A stretch of 64,000 bases of DNA from the NCBI RefSeq assembly GCF_000424145.1, contig NZ_AUJI01000018.1, positions 1 through 64,000 of the forward strand. Direction: 5' to 3'. The notes under the pieces were generated by a model that worked only from the letters and a program-made list of their open reading frames with translations, was not told the origin of the DNA and ran no database searches. The position numbers and the translations under genes were made by a program. Below, piece after piece: positions 16,622 through 26,353 of this stretch (positions are counted from its first letter, which is position 1; every line of letters begins with the position of its first letter). This DNA comes from Butyrivibrio sp. AC2005 (GTDB lineage Bacteria; Bacillota; Clostridia; Lachnospirales; Lachnospiraceae).

Positions 16622-19600
16622 TAGCAAGTACCTCCTAAATCCACAATAAGCTCTTTAAAACGGCAAAGAATATCATTATAGCCTGGATCTCTCAGCGATT
16701 GTTCCTGTACTATCAGATTCATAATTCTATCAATTTGCCAGTGTGAATAATTGGTCAAATTTGGTATTAAGTTTTCTTTCACAGACTTAACCCATTCAGT
16801 GATATCGCTTATTTCCTTAGATTTTTCAATTGCTTGATCTGCTTTAAAATAATCGTAAACAAGTGTCCGCAAAGCACTTGTCTGTATATCGTCACTTGCA
16901 TTAATATAATTCATAAAATCACATTTTACAGAGGTATCCAATTTAGACCTAAGAATTTGTTCCTTTAACTTAATAATATCGCCTTTTTCGCCTTTCAGTA
17001 AAATATTCTCATGCATTATATTATCAAGCAGACGTTTACCAACTATATCACTATTCACAGAAATACTCTGATAGTTTTTCGAATCCTCACTCATTACAGC
17101 ATCATCGACGTATGCATCAACCTTACACAATACTGGTTCTAGCCAATCATTTTGAGAAATGGCAGCAACTCCGGTTTCAAGTTTAGATAACTCAATAATC
17201 TGATCATCATTTAATCCCGACGCTTTCCCAACCAATTCACGGTCAGAAAAATCAGGTAATCGTAATATTATTTTTGTATTAGTGTTTCTTATTACTGACA
17301 TATCCAGCAATCCCGGGGCTTGGTCTGCGATAATAAATCCCTCCCCGTAGCTTCTCATCTCAGCTATTGAATTAGCCAACATTTCCACGGCTTTACCCTG
17401 CATATTAGATGAGTCAGATGTTTGTTGCGTTGATACGCGTTTAAGAAGATTATGAGCTTCTTCCAAAACAGTGATATGCTTTAATTCATCGTTTAAATTA
17501 GCTCCTAAAGCTCTTTCTTCCATCCTGTGCTCCTGCAGCTTTAGCACAAGAATTCCCATAATTAAAGATTTTGTTTCTGAAGCCCCAACTCTACTTAAGT
17601 CAACGATAGCTTTCTGATCAAACAATTCACAATCTGAAAGGTCATCTGTCGTAAATACCAGTCCATTTATTCCGTTCGTTAATGACTTAAGCCTAGTAAC
17701 TAGTGATCCTATATAATCACCTTTGTTTTCAGCAGAATAGTCACTTTGGCCTAAAACTATTCTTATCTGCCTAACAACATCAGTAAATGTAGGAAAAATC
17801 TTCTCATCATATTTATTTGTTGATTTTTCCAAATCCCACCCAGCCATTATATATGATCGTTCAATCGCATCTTTCAAAATGGCGGGCATTGCTGCATACA
17901 TAGGCCAACACACATTAAAAATCTCAACTAGGCGATCCAAATGCTCTAAAATGTGTATATGTGCTGGGAATCTGAATGGATTAAGTCTAAGCATCCGAAT
18001 ATTTTCAATATTCGGATTTGTTCCAAAGACAACAACCCCTTTTCGTTTACCTATAATATCTTTATATTCTCCTTTAGCTGGTTCAACCACAAGATAGCTG
18101 ATATTCTTGCTTTCTGCATTTTCAAGTAATTTATATATAGTATTGGACTTTCCAGAACCAGTAGATCCCGTAATAAATGTATGCTTAGTGAGACTGTTAA
18201 TATCTACTACAACATCTATTTCTTTTTCTATTTGTCCCATATGGTAAAGTTTTCCTACATTAAAAGCATATAAAGATTCACATATATTTCTACCAAATTC
18301 TGCATGGTCTAAAACCGGAAGTCCAATTACAGATTTTACTGGCAACCCCAAATGCAATGGCAATTCCAATCCACTTACAATAGTACCTGGTGTTTGCGTT
18401 ATATACACACCCTCGTTTTGCTCATCTATAGGCATTGCAAATATAGGATGTGCAAAACGTCGTAAGTATTCTTTCATGCTAACTACTATATCTTCATCAT
18501 TCCAAGTGTTAACCGCTCCTCGCTCTATTGATGTACCTTCTCCCATCATCAATGCTTTATATGTATTAGCTGCTAAAAGAGAATTTTCCCTCTTACTAGA
18601 CAAAAAATAAGCCCCACAGCTATATGCTCCATAGTCTTCGCATTCCTGAGTTCTTTGCAATTGTTCATCAATTCTTTTTAAGATTTCCTCGATATTTTTG
18701 TTTATTAATTCAACTTGCAACGCTTTTCCGCTTTGTGTCGTGTTTGTTGTTCCCTCAGTAGTAGTATCTACTCTTCCATCTGACTTATTCAAACTATCAC
18801 TATCTGTGGATCCGTCAGTTACAGTTTCAGATTCATTAACAGCATGCGAATAACCTCCACCTATTTCAGCGTTAACCCCTAAAGACTTGCCAATAGATTC
18901 TGCTATCCCCTCTGTCGCAGTGCTGCCTTGCATTAAAGAACCCGCTATTCCTCCTACTAAACCTGCAGCCTTTACTACCCCTAACACCGCACCAACACCT
19001 GGAATTGATATTGCTGAAACCGGAATAGAAGCTGCAATCCCAGAGACTCCTTTAATAAGCTCCCCTGCTTTCGATTTTTTTGTTGGTGAATTAATCGATG
19101 AATTCTTTCCCATTTCAGCCGATTTCGAGCTATTAACACCAATATTTGCATTAATGTTAATTGTATCTGCTGTACCTCTAGTTTGGGCCAATGTATGACT
19201 TTTTGTGTGTGTAACGCCTTCTGTAATCGTCTGCGATATACCATGACTCATACTATTCATTACTGAACTACTTTCGCCTTCATTATATGTCCATGTACTC
19301 TTTTTGAATGATGAAAGCGAACTGTAAATATTCTGATACCCCAGCCTCATCTCTGTCATTGATTGTGGACCAATTGGCTCTGCAATGAATAAAGCTGTAT
19401 ATGGTTTACCATGCATTGCATCAATTAGTTTTTCAATCCCCTGTACAAAGTCTTTCTTTTCAGTCTTATTCTTATCCCTAATAGAAGCCACACATGACAC
19501 AGAAGAAATAGTGTTTACTTTATCCCTAAATATATCATTCAAAAGAGATGGAATCTTGCTAGATGCTGATACATTTGTATATCTGCTTCCAGGGAAATTG

Positions 19601-19998
19601 CTAATAAACCCCTCCTTCAATGCTCTATACGAGGTACTCAAAACCGTCTCTAAATCATCGCCTATATAATTTGGAGCTCTTACTCCCATATAAATATTAA
19701 CCTTTTCATCTATACCTATTGAATCTATAACAAGAAAAACACTGCATCCTAACGAAGATGCTGAATTATAAACAGTTGAAAGCTTTTGGAAGACATCCTC
19801 ATTTTTTTTGCAGGTAAGTTGTTTTAGTTGAAACATTCTGATACATCTTCCAGGATCTTCATCAACAAGTAATTCATTTGGAAAAACCAAGGTATAATAT
19901 GATAAGTAGTCAAGATATTCTTTATAAACGGTATTCCTTGTAAGCATCAAGGACTTATTAAGTTCATCATAATTGCGTTTATCAACTATTTCGCCCAT
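16621..19998 (-). CDS. HerA/FtsK-type ATPase with a large unique N-terminus (DUF87-like)
   Basis: 1125 residues. The C-terminal half is a HerA-superfamily motor: Walker A FITGSTGSGKSNTIYKLLE near 605-623, Walker B HITVLEEAHNLLKR near 840, then sensor-like RSYGEGFIIADQAPGLLD and NTNTKIILRLPD. Residues 1-230 form an unknown domain. About 240-320 is Ser/Thr-rich and low in complexity. About 325-370 is Gly/Ala-rich and hydrophobic and could insert in a membrane. HerA/FtsK motors pump DNA or, in type IV/VII secretion, drive protein export. Tight coupling to the nuclease gene (TAATG) suggests it acts with that protein, either delivering it or feeding it DNA. A Sel1 protein lies directly upstream. 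Confidence 0.8.
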   Translation of the reverse strand: MGEIVDKRNYDELNKSLMLTRNTVYKEYLDYLSYYTLVFPNELLVDEDPGRCIRMFQLKQLTCKKNEDVFQKLSTVYNSASSLGCSVFLVIDSIGIDEKVNIYMGVRAPNYIGDDLETVLSTSYRALKEGFISNFPGSRYTNVSASSKIPSLLNDIFRDKVNTISSVSCVASIRDKNKTEKKDFVQGIEKLIDAMHGKPYTALFIAEPIGPQSMTEMRLGYQNIYSSLSSFKKSTWTYNEGESSSVMNSMSHGISQTITEGVTHTKSHTLAQTRGTADTININANIGVNSSKSAEMGKNSSINSPTKKSKAGELIKGVSGIAASIPVSAISIPGVGAVLGVVKAAGLVGGIAGSLMQGSTATEGIAESIGKSLGVNAEIGGGYSHAVNESETVTDGSTDSDSLNKSDGRVDTTTEGTTNTTQSGKALQVELINKNIEEILKRIDEQLQRTQECEDYGAYSCGAYFLSSKRENSLLAANTYKALMMGEGTSIERGAVNTWNDEDIVVSMKEYLRRFAHPIFAMPIDEQNEGVYITQTPGTIVSGLELPLHLGLPVKSVIGLPVLDHAEFGRNICESLYAFNVGKLYHMGQIEKEIDVVVDINSLTKHTFITGSTGSGKSNTIYKLLENAESKNISYLVVEPAKGEYKDIIGKRKGVVVFGTNPNIENIRMLRLNPFRFPAHIHILEHLDRLVEIFNVCWPMYAAMPAILKDAIERSYIMAGWDLEKSTNKYDEKIFPTFTDVVRQIRIVLGQSDYSAENKGDYIGSLVTRLKSLTNGINGLVFTTDDLSDCELFDQKAIVDLSRVGASETKSLIMGILVLKLQEHRMEERALGANLNDELKHITVLEEAHNLLKRVSTQQTSDSSNMQGKAVEMLANSIAEMRSYGEGFIIADQAPGLLDMSVIRNTNTKIILRLPDFSDRELVGKASGLNDDQIIELSKLETGVAAISQNDWLEPVLCKVDAYVDDAVMSEDSKNYQSISVNSDIVGKRLLDNIMHENILLKGEKGDIIKLKEQILRSKLDTSVKCDFMNYINASDDIQTSALRTLVYDYFKADQAIEKSKEISDITEWVKSVKENLIPNLTNYSHWQIDRIMNLIVQEQSLRDPGYNDILCRFKELIVDLGGTC

Positions 19999-20011
19999 TT
20001 TTCCTCACATC

Positions 20012-22162
20012 CTATTTCATGTTTTGAATTTTCTTTATCATTTCCTTTGCTTTATCCGACCCATGATCAGAAGCCTTTATGTAAAGTTGCATCATTTCTT
20101 GACCAGCTACAGTATTAACAATGTCTTTATAATGTTTTTTTTCTGCTATTACTATTCCCAAAACATTAAACAGCGTAGGCTTCATCAGTTTATCTCTCAG
20201 CCCTTTTGGCATTAGTAAGCAATCATAAAGGTTTGCGACATTATATAATAATTCAGGATCATTTTCTTCGTTCTCGCTGGCCTTTTTCAGCCAGTGCAAT
20301 GCATTTTCAACATCACCATTATTTCCGTAATAACATGCTACGCTAAATTGAGCCTGAGGATATCCTTGATCAGCCGACTTTTGCATCCATTTTATTGCCC
20401 TATTTTTATCTGCTTCAACTCCAATTCCATGAAGATAGCAATCTCCTAAATGATATTGAGCAGAAGCGTGTCCTTTCAAAGCAGCTGTTTTATATGTCTC
20501 AAACGCCTTATTTATGTTTTTATCTGTACCAATTCCGTACATATAGCAGCCCGCCAAAAAGTACATGCCATCTATGTTTTCCTGAGCTGCTGCTTTCTGA
20601 AACCATTTTACCGCCAAAACTTCATTCTTCTCACAACCAGCTCCACATAAATAATGGCAACCCAAATTAACCTGTGCCACTGAATGCCCTAGTTCAGCTG
20701 CTTTTTTAAACCAAGCATTAGCCTCCTTCTCGTCTTTTTCTACACCTCTTCCATTAAAATATATATCTCCCAAATAGACAAATGACTCTATATCTCCTAG
20801 TTCAGCAGCACATTTAAAAAGCTTTACTGCTATAGCTCCATCTTTTTCTACACCATCACCATTTGCATAGCATTCTGCTAAATTTCTTTTCGCTTCTGCA
20901 AAACCTTGATCTGATGCTTTTTCAAACCACTGCACCGCTAGAACACTATTTTTTTCTACTACTGTTCCGTTCAAATAACATAACCCAAGTACATTTTGCA
21001 TCTCCGAATTTTCATATCCATTACATATACTGGTTTCGAGCATTTTTACTGCTTTAAATATATCTTCTTCAACCCCAATTCCACGAAAATAGCAGCAACC
21101 TAGTACGACCTGTGCATCTAAATCTCCTTGATCAGCACTCTTTTTTAACAGCTCAACCCCATATTCCTCATATTTAGGAACACCATCCCCTTTAAGGTAA
21201 CGCGAACCTAGCACACGTTGGGCTGACGCATGGTTTTGTGCAACAGCTTTTTCAAGCCATTTCACTGCCTCGTCAGAATTAAGTACACATCCCAATAAGT
21301 ATTGGGAATCAGCATCCCCCTTCTCAGCAGCCCTACGTAAGTATTTTATTGCTTCATCTTGATCCGCAGCTATGTCCTCTCCAAAAAGGAATAATCTTCC
21401 TACTTCAAATGAAGATATATCATCCCCTTTATCAGAGGCGTCCTTATAATAATTTATCGCTACTGGTACATTTTTTTCCACTCCATATCCACATAGATAA
21501 CAGCAAGCCAAAGCCTGCATTGCTTCTGCGCATTCTTCATTAGCTGCTTTCTCAAACCATACAACAGCCTCTTCCGGACTCACATTAGTGCCAATTCCAT
21601 CTCTATAACACTCTCCTAAATGAAACATAGCTTTTACGTGTCCTTGCTCAGCTGCTTTTTTATAGAACATAAGTGCTTGTTTTACTTCCTGTTCTGTATA
21701 AATTCCATTATGATCCTTCAACATATTTACTATAATTTCGGCATACTTGAACTGCCCTTCGGCATTACCTTTTTGTGCCAATAAATAATAAACATTCTTT
21801 GCCTCATCTGGCTTTCCAAGATATTCAAATCTTCTTGCCTTACGGTACAATTCTTCAATAGATAATGAATATTTAATATCTACGTTATAATACCCATTCT
21901 TCTTTAAACACTCTTCAAAAACAGCCTTGTCCTTTTCACTTCCATGAAAGACAAAGCATATTTCCACTTCTTCATCTTCCAACATGTTTTTAATTTCTTC
22001 GACTATCCCCGCCCAAGTCACTCGCCCTTTAATTGGTGTAAACCATTCGCTAATATCCTTTCCCTTTATAGGATCAATATCAAGTTTGCTATCTCCAACA
22101 ATTACTTCGCAAATATCACTGGAATTAAGAGTTATTTCTACATTCGTCTTTTTCAAACTCAT
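20012..22162 (-). CDS. Sel1-like (TPR-type) repeat protein
   Basis: 716 residues. An N-terminal domain of about 110 residues (VEITLNSSDICEVIVGDSKL and following) is followed by at least 14 Sel1 repeats of 36 residues, with units such as AMFHLGECYRDGIGTNVSPE and AQVVLGCCYFRGIGVEEDI. Sel1 repeats form a superhelical protein-binding surface. It sits between the WYL regulator (58-nt gap) and the HerA ATPase (13-nt gap), so it is likely an adaptor for that ATPase or its substrate. No signal peptide is apparent. Confidence 0.92.
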   Translation of the reverse strand: MSLKKTNVEITLNSSDICEVIVGDSKLDIDPIKGKDISEWFTPIKGRVTWAGIVEEIKNMLEDEEVEICFVFHGSEKDKAVFEECLKKNGYYNVDIKYSLSIEELYRKARRFEYLGKPDEAKNVYYLLAQKGNAEGQFKYAEIIVNMLKDHNGIYTEQEVKQALMFYKKAAEQGHVKAMFHLGECYRDGIGTNVSPEEAVVWFEKAANEECAEAMQALACCYLCGYGVEKNVPVAINYYKDASDKGDDISSFEVGRLFLFGEDIAADQDEAIKYLRRAAEKGDADSQYLLGCVLNSDEAVKWLEKAVAQNHASAQRVLGSRYLKGDGVPKYEEYGVELLKKSADQGDLDAQVVLGCCYFRGIGVEEDIFKAVKMLETSICNGYENSEMQNVLGLCYLNGTVVEKNSVLAVQWFEKASDQGFAEAKRNLAECYANGDGVEKDGAIAVKLFKCAAELGDIESFVYLGDIYFNGRGVEKDEKEANAWFKKAAELGHSVAQVNLGCHYLCGAGCEKNEVLAVKWFQKAAAQENIDGMYFLAGCYMYGIGTDKNINKAFETYKTAALKGHASAQYHLGDCYLHGIGVEADKNRAIKWMQKSADQGYPQAQFSVACYYGNNGDVENALHWLKKASENEENDPELLYNVANLYDCLLMPKGLRDKLMKPTLFNVLGIVIAEKKHYKDIVNTVAGQEMMQLYIKASDHGSDKAKEMIKKIQNMK

Positions 22163-22220
22163 TTTATAAAGCTCCCTTTTTACAAAGACACTCCATGTTA
22201 TAAAACATTGTTTTGGATCT

Positions 22221-23171
22221 TCATCTAACCTTTACCAAATCCCCTTGACTTCTCAACCACATATCTATACCATCTCCAAACACTTCTGCTTCTATAAGGT
22301 ATTTGCCATCATCTTCGCCTAATATTTTTGCAGTAGGGATCTTATCTAAAACCGCATCTACTGAGTAACCAGAATACTCAAACTTGACTTTTCTTAGTTT
22401 TCCTCCGTACATAAACTGAATCCTTTTGCGATATTCCCCTTCCTCAAATTTATCCTTGTATGGAGTTGAGAAGTGTTCTTCCGTTACCTTGAGCTTTTTT
22501 ATTCTGTCTATGCGATAAATAGTCGGATATGCATCGTTTGGTTCTTTAAATGCAGTTGCTCTGTCAATGTTCTGGATTCGACCTGCAAGGTAGAAGTAAA
22601 ACTCAGAAAAAAGGATCGCCAATGGTTCTATTATTCTGTGTTTTGGGGTATGCCCTTGTATTCCTTGATAGTCGAATTCTATTAAATAATGTGCATTTAT
22701 GGCGTTACCAAGAAGCATCATTTTATCCAGAAACTTTTGCTTATGAGTCAGTTCAACATAATGGAACCGTTCATTTCGCATTAGATCATTAACAAGCTTT
22801 TGGTTTTTAAGTGGAACACAGCACTCGATCAGTCGATCCAGGATATTATCCATCTCCTTTTTTGAAAAGGCTCGGCTGCTCAGGATGATCTTACATATTG
22901 CTAGAATCTCATCATTTGAAAGCTTAAGGTTATCTGCCTGTTCAATCCTGTAACCTTTGATGGAATAGTCATAAATCAGGTTATTAGGAATTCCGTCAGT
23001 TACAGCCTGATTGTCAAGGAACAACCTTATCTGCTCAATATCTCTCTGAATACTCTTTTCGGATACTCCAAAGCGCTCAGCTTCCTCTGTTTTATAAATA
23101 ACCCTGCCATTCATAAGTCTTGAATAGATTGATAATGCTCTGCTGCTTTTTCCTTCTCTTTCCTCTAACAT
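22221..23171 (-). CDS. WYL-domain transcriptional regulator (HTH-WYL-WCX)
   Basis: 316 residues. The N-terminal winged HTH (about 8-60; YKTEEAERFGVSEKSIQRDI) is followed by a WYL domain (about 135-225; HYLIEFDYQGIQGHTPKHRI, then EPLAILFSEFYFYLAGRIQN, YRIDRIKKL) and a C-terminal WCX extension. WYL domains bind nucleic-acid or nucleotide ligands and regulate many phage-defence loci (for example CapW, BrxR, PafBC). A copy of the recurring 17-bp operator lies 39 bp upstream at 23210-23226, so it probably regulates itself and the other nine promoters that carry the box. It heads the Sel1-HerA-toxin operon. Confidence 0.92.
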   Translation of the reverse strand: MLEEREGKSSRALSIYSRLMNGRVIYKTEEAERFGVSEKSIQRDIEQIRLFLDNQAVTDGIPNNLIYDYSIKGYRIEQADNLKLSNDEILAICKIILSSRAFSKKEMDNILDRLIECCVPLKNQKLVNDLMRNERFHYVELTHKQKFLDKMMLLGNAINAHYLIEFDYQGIQGHTPKHRIIEPLAILFSEFYFYLAGRIQNIDRATAFKEPNDAYPTIYRIDRIKKLKVTEEHFSTPYKDKFEEGEYRKRIQFMYGGKLRKVKFEYSGYSVDAVLDKIPTAKILGEDDGKYLIEAEVFGDGIDMWLRSQGDLVKVR

Positions 23172-23209
23172 ATGCTCACCCGTTTTTGTTTTTAGTCTAA
23201 CAATCTAAT

Positions 23210-23226
23210 TGGACACATCATGACCT
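23210..23226 (-). promoter_or_regulatory. TGGAC-type operator box (a), upstream of the WYL gene
   Basis: On the coding strand AGGTCATGATGTGTCCA, then 10 nt, then TAGACT as the -10 box. Weakest left half-site of the set. Confidence 0.6.
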
Positions 23227-23257
23227 TATATAATTTTTTCTTATTCTAGAAGCTTCT

Positions 23258-23293
23258 AAAAAAAACAGGGAATTCCATGCGGAATCCCCTGTT
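23258..23293 (-). terminator. Terminator after the first MKLFFQS gene
   Basis: On the minus strand AACAGGGGATTCC pairs with GGAATTCCCTGTT and is followed by eight T. It separates the YbjN/MKLFFQS unit from the WYL operon. Confidence 0.85.
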
Positions 23294-23380
23294 CCAATTA
23301 TAGCATCATTAAATTATATCAACATAAAATCACGAGTACTAATTATTAATTTTTCATAAACTTAAAAACGTTGATACGTT

Positions 23381-23575
23381 TTATTTATTCCTATACTTTC
23401 TTGTTATTAATGTAAGATCTCCCGTATTAGTTTTAAATTGTCTTACTTTAAACTTCTCAAGATTTAACCCGTGAGATATTAGAGCCGAAGGAATATTTGT
23501 ACAAATTTTCTGTGAACTAAATTGCACGGAGCGAATCTGTTTTGACCTTGATTTACTTTGAAAAAATAACTTCAT
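23381..23575 (-). CDS. Small basic protein, MKLFFQS family member 1
   Basis: 64 residues beginning MKLFFQSKSRSKQIRSVQFS, with an AAGAAGGTG ribosome site. No known domain. The first 30 residues match those of a 44-residue gene at 32781-32915 (MKLFFQS.S.SKQI..V...SQ....NIP), so both are real and homologous. It follows a YbjN-like gene by 37 nt, and both copies sit near ADP-ribosylglycohydrolase genes. Function unknown; basic and cytosolic by composition. Confidence 0.65.
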   Translation of the reverse strand: MKLFFQSKSRSKQIRSVQFSSQKICTNIPSALISHGLNLEKFKVRQFKTNTGDLTLITRKYRNK

Positions 23576-23612
23576 AATTGCACCTTCTTTCTATCAATCA
23601 GCTGCATTACCA

Positions 23613-24206
23613 CTAACTTTTATTATCAAACTCGCCCTTTATCCACATAAAAACTGAATTAGCTGAGTCATCTCTGGAGGACTCTTTATCCTTATCATCG
23701 TTACTATCCTCATCTTTATCTGTTGTGTCAGCTTCGTCGGTTTTGAACAACTTGCCAATTTCTTCATCTGCAGTTGATGCTCCGACAATAGCGGAAACAA
23801 TTGAATCAGCATAACGTTGCATTAGACTTCCCGCTGCATATATTCCATTATCTAGCATCTCATAAGTTAATACAGCATCATCACCTTCTAGAGAGATATA
23901 TTTAACATAGCGAATCTCATTATTATCATCTATCTGCCATGTTCCTCTATAAATATTGCAGTTGAGTAGAAACAGCAGGTGTTCCAGTTCTCTGCGAGTT
24001 TTCTTTTCTATTCCAATTTCTGGATACGCAGTTATTGTGCAACCATTACCATCTTCATCAACAACCAAGTTACATCCGATACTGGAAATAACACCATCAA
24101 GTCTAAATCCATAATCATATCGCATAATGTTCTCGTCATAGTCAAAATGTAGTTCTTCTTTTTCAAGATAGTTATTTACGCTTTCTAATATTTGATCAAC
24201 CTTCAT
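23613..24206 (-). CDS. YbjN-like protein, copy 1
   Basis: 197 residues. The N-terminal 150 residues have the alternating pattern of the YbjN / type III secretion chaperone-like fold (VNNYLEKEELHFDYDENIMR, LNCNIYRGTWQIDDNNEIRY, then LEGDDAVLTYEML). The last 45 residues are an acidic low-complexity tail (TDKDEDSNDDKDKESSRDD). It is a paralogue of the 34303-34899 gene. YbjN-like proteins are usually chaperones or binding modules. It has its own operator box (b) and is followed by MKLFFQS member 1. Confidence 0.7.
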   Translation of the reverse strand: MKVDQILESVNNYLEKEELHFDYDENIMRYDYGFRLDGVISSIGCNLVVDEDGNGCTITAYPEIGIEKKTRRELEHLLFLLNCNIYRGTWQIDDNNEIRYVKYISLEGDDAVLTYEMLDNGIYAAGSLMQRYADSIVSAIVGASTADEEIGKLFKTDEADTTDKDEDSNDDKDKESSRDDSANSVFMWIKGEFDNKS

Positions 24207-24267
24207 GCTTGAATCTCCTTTCAGACAAGGTATTTCTTTGATTCTAAGCTCATCTTACTCTTAAACA

Positions 24268-24284
24268 TGGTCATTATTTGTCCC
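24268..24284 (-). promoter_or_regulatory. TGGAC-type operator box (b), upstream of YbjN copy 1
   Basis: Coding strand GGGACAAATAATGACCA, 10 nt, TAAGAT. Confidence 0.75.
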
Positions 24285-24330
24285 ACACACGGAATCTTTT
24301 ATGAATACTTTGTAATTTATATAGAAACCA

Positions 24331-25257
24331 TCACAGGCCACCTATCATAGCTGTAACATGATCTAGCATGTTTTTTATATCCAGTTCTTCATATTCAAAC
24401 ACAAATGGGACTTCATCGAGCTTTCTGTCCTTCTTTTTAAGAACCACTTTATTATAGAATTCAAAATCTCTAGGCTTTAGTTCATGCTGATTAGTGATAT
24501 TAGTCAGTACACCATTCCTCATATCATCCGGAATACTATATACTACTTCTGCAAGGGAACCGGCAATGCACGCTATCGTGTCGCTGTCACCTCCGATAGA
24601 TATTGCATTCCGTATTACGTCTTCAAAAGAATTGCCCTCAAGAAAAGCTATTATTGCTTCCGGTACTGAGCGTTGACAGGATACATGGAATACATAATCC
24701 TTACGAATTTCATCGAGTTTTCTGTCTAAATCATAATCAAATGTATCTGTAATATATTGTTTAACGTAATCTTTATCCTTACCTGTCCTCAGAAGATAAA
24801 TGCCAGCTGCAACTGCCTGTGCGCCTTTTATGCCTTCAGGATGATTGTGCGTTGTTTCAGCAGTAATCTGTGCAATTTGCAGAGTATCTTCAAGCGAATC
24901 ACAAACCCATCCAACAGGAGAAACTCTCATTGCTGAGCCATTTCCATAACTTCCATAGGGTTTGCGGTTAGGATTGCGCAGCCATTTTTTAAAATTGCCG
25001 CCATAGCCCTTATGAGGATATGTATTTCCATAAGCAACCATTATTTCAACGCATTTATCAAAGAGAGTTTTTTCATATCCTTCTTTTTTCTCTTTTATAT
25101 CCTTATAGCAGGATAAAAGTGCTTTTGATATGGCTATAGTCATTATGCTGTCATCGGTAGGTGTACTGAATTTAGTCAGCTTAACAAGTTCTTTTTCCTT
25201 TATATTATCGAATTCATATATACTGCCATATACATCTCCAATTATTGCACCTAACAT
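24331..25257 (-). CDS. ADP-ribosylglycohydrolase family protein, copy 1
   Basis: 308 residues of the ARH/DraG fold, which removes ADP-ribose from proteins or nucleic acids using two Mg ions. Motifs: GAIIGDVYGSIYEF at the start, PTDDSIMTIAISKA (metal-binding T-D-D), GNGSAMRVSPVGW, ETTHNHPEGIKGAQAVAAGI, and SIGGDSDTIACIAGSLAE (metal-binding D-x-D-T). All metal ligands are present. It follows the 307-residue unknown gene by 50 nt and is probably transcribed from box (c). About 60 percent of positions appear shared with copy 2 at 32955-33821. Confidence 0.93.
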   Translation of the reverse strand: MLGAIIGDVYGSIYEFDNIKEKELVKLTKFSTPTDDSIMTIAISKALLSCYKDIKEKKEGYEKTLFDKCVEIMVAYGNTYPHKGYGGNFKKWLRNPNRKPYGSYGNGSAMRVSPVGWVCDSLEDTLQIAQITAETTHNHPEGIKGAQAVAAGIYLLRTGKDKDYVKQYITDTFDYDLDRKLDEIRKDYVFHVSCQRSVPEAIIAFLEGNSFEDVIRNAISIGGDSDTIACIAGSLAEVVYSIPDDMRNGVLTNITNQHELKPRDFEFYNKVVLKKKDRKLDEVPFVFEYEELDIKNMLDHVTAMIGGL

Positions 25258-25297
25258 CTTTATGCCCTCCTATCCCTATAGACTATTTCATCAGTTA

Positions 25298-25329
25298 ACA
25301 CAGGTATTTAATGTTCGTAGCGTTTAAGC
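25298..25329 (-). repeat. Shared gene-end sequence, copy 1
   Basis: A 31-base stretch matches 26905-26935 except for one base. It encodes the identical C-terminal LKRYEH plus stop of two otherwise unrelated proteins. Confidence 0.8.
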
Positions 25330-26231
25330 AGGCTGCTCAGAGTTCCTTCTCCACGAGCTATTCTTTTGGCATCCTGGACTATTGTAGGGATTCTTCCATC
25401 TACATATTCCAAATGCAAAGGGTTAACTTTTTCTTCCTGGAAAGATTGTCTTTTTTTACCGGAAAGCCATTCAACAGTTACACATGTATCTGTAAATGTT
25501 CCACATTCTTTATTTTGCTTTCTTATTACTGATTCTTTGGTGGGAGTTTTTGGGAATAATCTTATCAGTCCCATATTCCGGTCGGTATCGCCTGCAATAC
25601 GGACAACATCAAGATCTTTAAATGGGAGTGGAATTTCTATATATGGGGATAAATCTTTTTCATCAGACATCATTATTGAAATGACTGATATAAGGGGATC
25701 TTCGGCAGAGTAATGATATTCCATTATCCCGGCTTCAGTATATTGTATGAAAGCACTTTCATATTTGTATGCTTTATTTCCTGAGGTAAAAAGCCTATTT
25801 TTCCTTATGCGGAACTTACTATGCAGGTTATACCATTTGTCTGCGGAAGTGTATGTCTTGATGTATTCTTTCAGATATAAAGAAACACTTTCGAAATCTT
25901 TTGCGATGCATATCTCATCAAAACGATCATCATCAGTCTGTTTTAACACAGCAAACACATACTTTCCGTTATCGTTGTCTGCAAAGAAATCCATAAAGGC
26001 GCTTTCCTCAGCTAAATGTGTATCGATCTTATCCTTAAAGTCAGGAGCTGTCATAGGTGTTATATCTTTAAGTAAGCTTAGCCTTTTTTGCAGAGGAAGT
26101 TCTTTGTCGTTCCAGATGAAAATCGCCCATTCTTCCGGGGTGGGCTCATATCCTATATTAGCCCAGTATTTCTTAACGGATTCTGAAATCTTATACATAT
26201 CAAAATTCATATGAACATACTCCTTAGACAC
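25308..26231 (-). CDS. Unknown protein, 307 aa
   Basis: Not recognised. It is a soluble, mixed alpha/beta protein beginning MSKEYVHMNFDMYKISESVK; residues 28-60 contain YEPTPEEWAIFIWNDKELPL. The middle has KWYNLHSKFRIRKNRLFTSG and the C-terminus RIARGEGTLSSLLKRYEH. The last six residues, and the DNA around them, are repeated at the end of the PolC-like gene at 26915, suggesting recombination between the two. It is the first gene after operator box (c) and precedes ADP-ribosylglycohydrolase copy 1. Confidence 0.7.
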   Translation of the reverse strand: MSKEYVHMNFDMYKISESVKKYWANIGYEPTPEEWAIFIWNDKELPLQKRLSLLKDITPMTAPDFKDKIDTHLAEESAFMDFFADNDNGKYVFAVLKQTDDDRFDEICIAKDFESVSLYLKEYIKTYTSADKWYNLHSKFRIRKNRLFTSGNKAYKYESAFIQYTEAGIMEYHYSAEDPLISVISIMMSDEKDLSPYIEIPLPFKDLDVVRIAGDTDRNMGLIRLFPKTPTKESVIRKQNKECGTFTDTCVTVEWLSGKKRQSFQEEKVNPLHLEYVDGRIPTIVQDAKRIARGEGTLSSLLKRYEH

Positions 26232-26314
26232 TTAAAAGCTTGTGTTCCATATCAAATTCTTACTTCCCTGAGAAATGCTAATTTACATCCTCTATTAATA
26301 TTATAAAAATAGCA

Positions 26315-26331
26315 TGGTCATAATATGACCA
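26315..26331 (-). promoter_or_regulatory. TGGAC-type operator box (c), upstream of the 307-aa gene
   Basis: Coding strand TGGTCATATTATGACCA, 9 nt, TATAAT. Symmetry extends to 27 bp (26310-26336). This is the most perfect palindrome of the set. Confidence 0.85.
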
Positions 26332-26353
26332 TGCTACAGACCTTTAGAAATAT

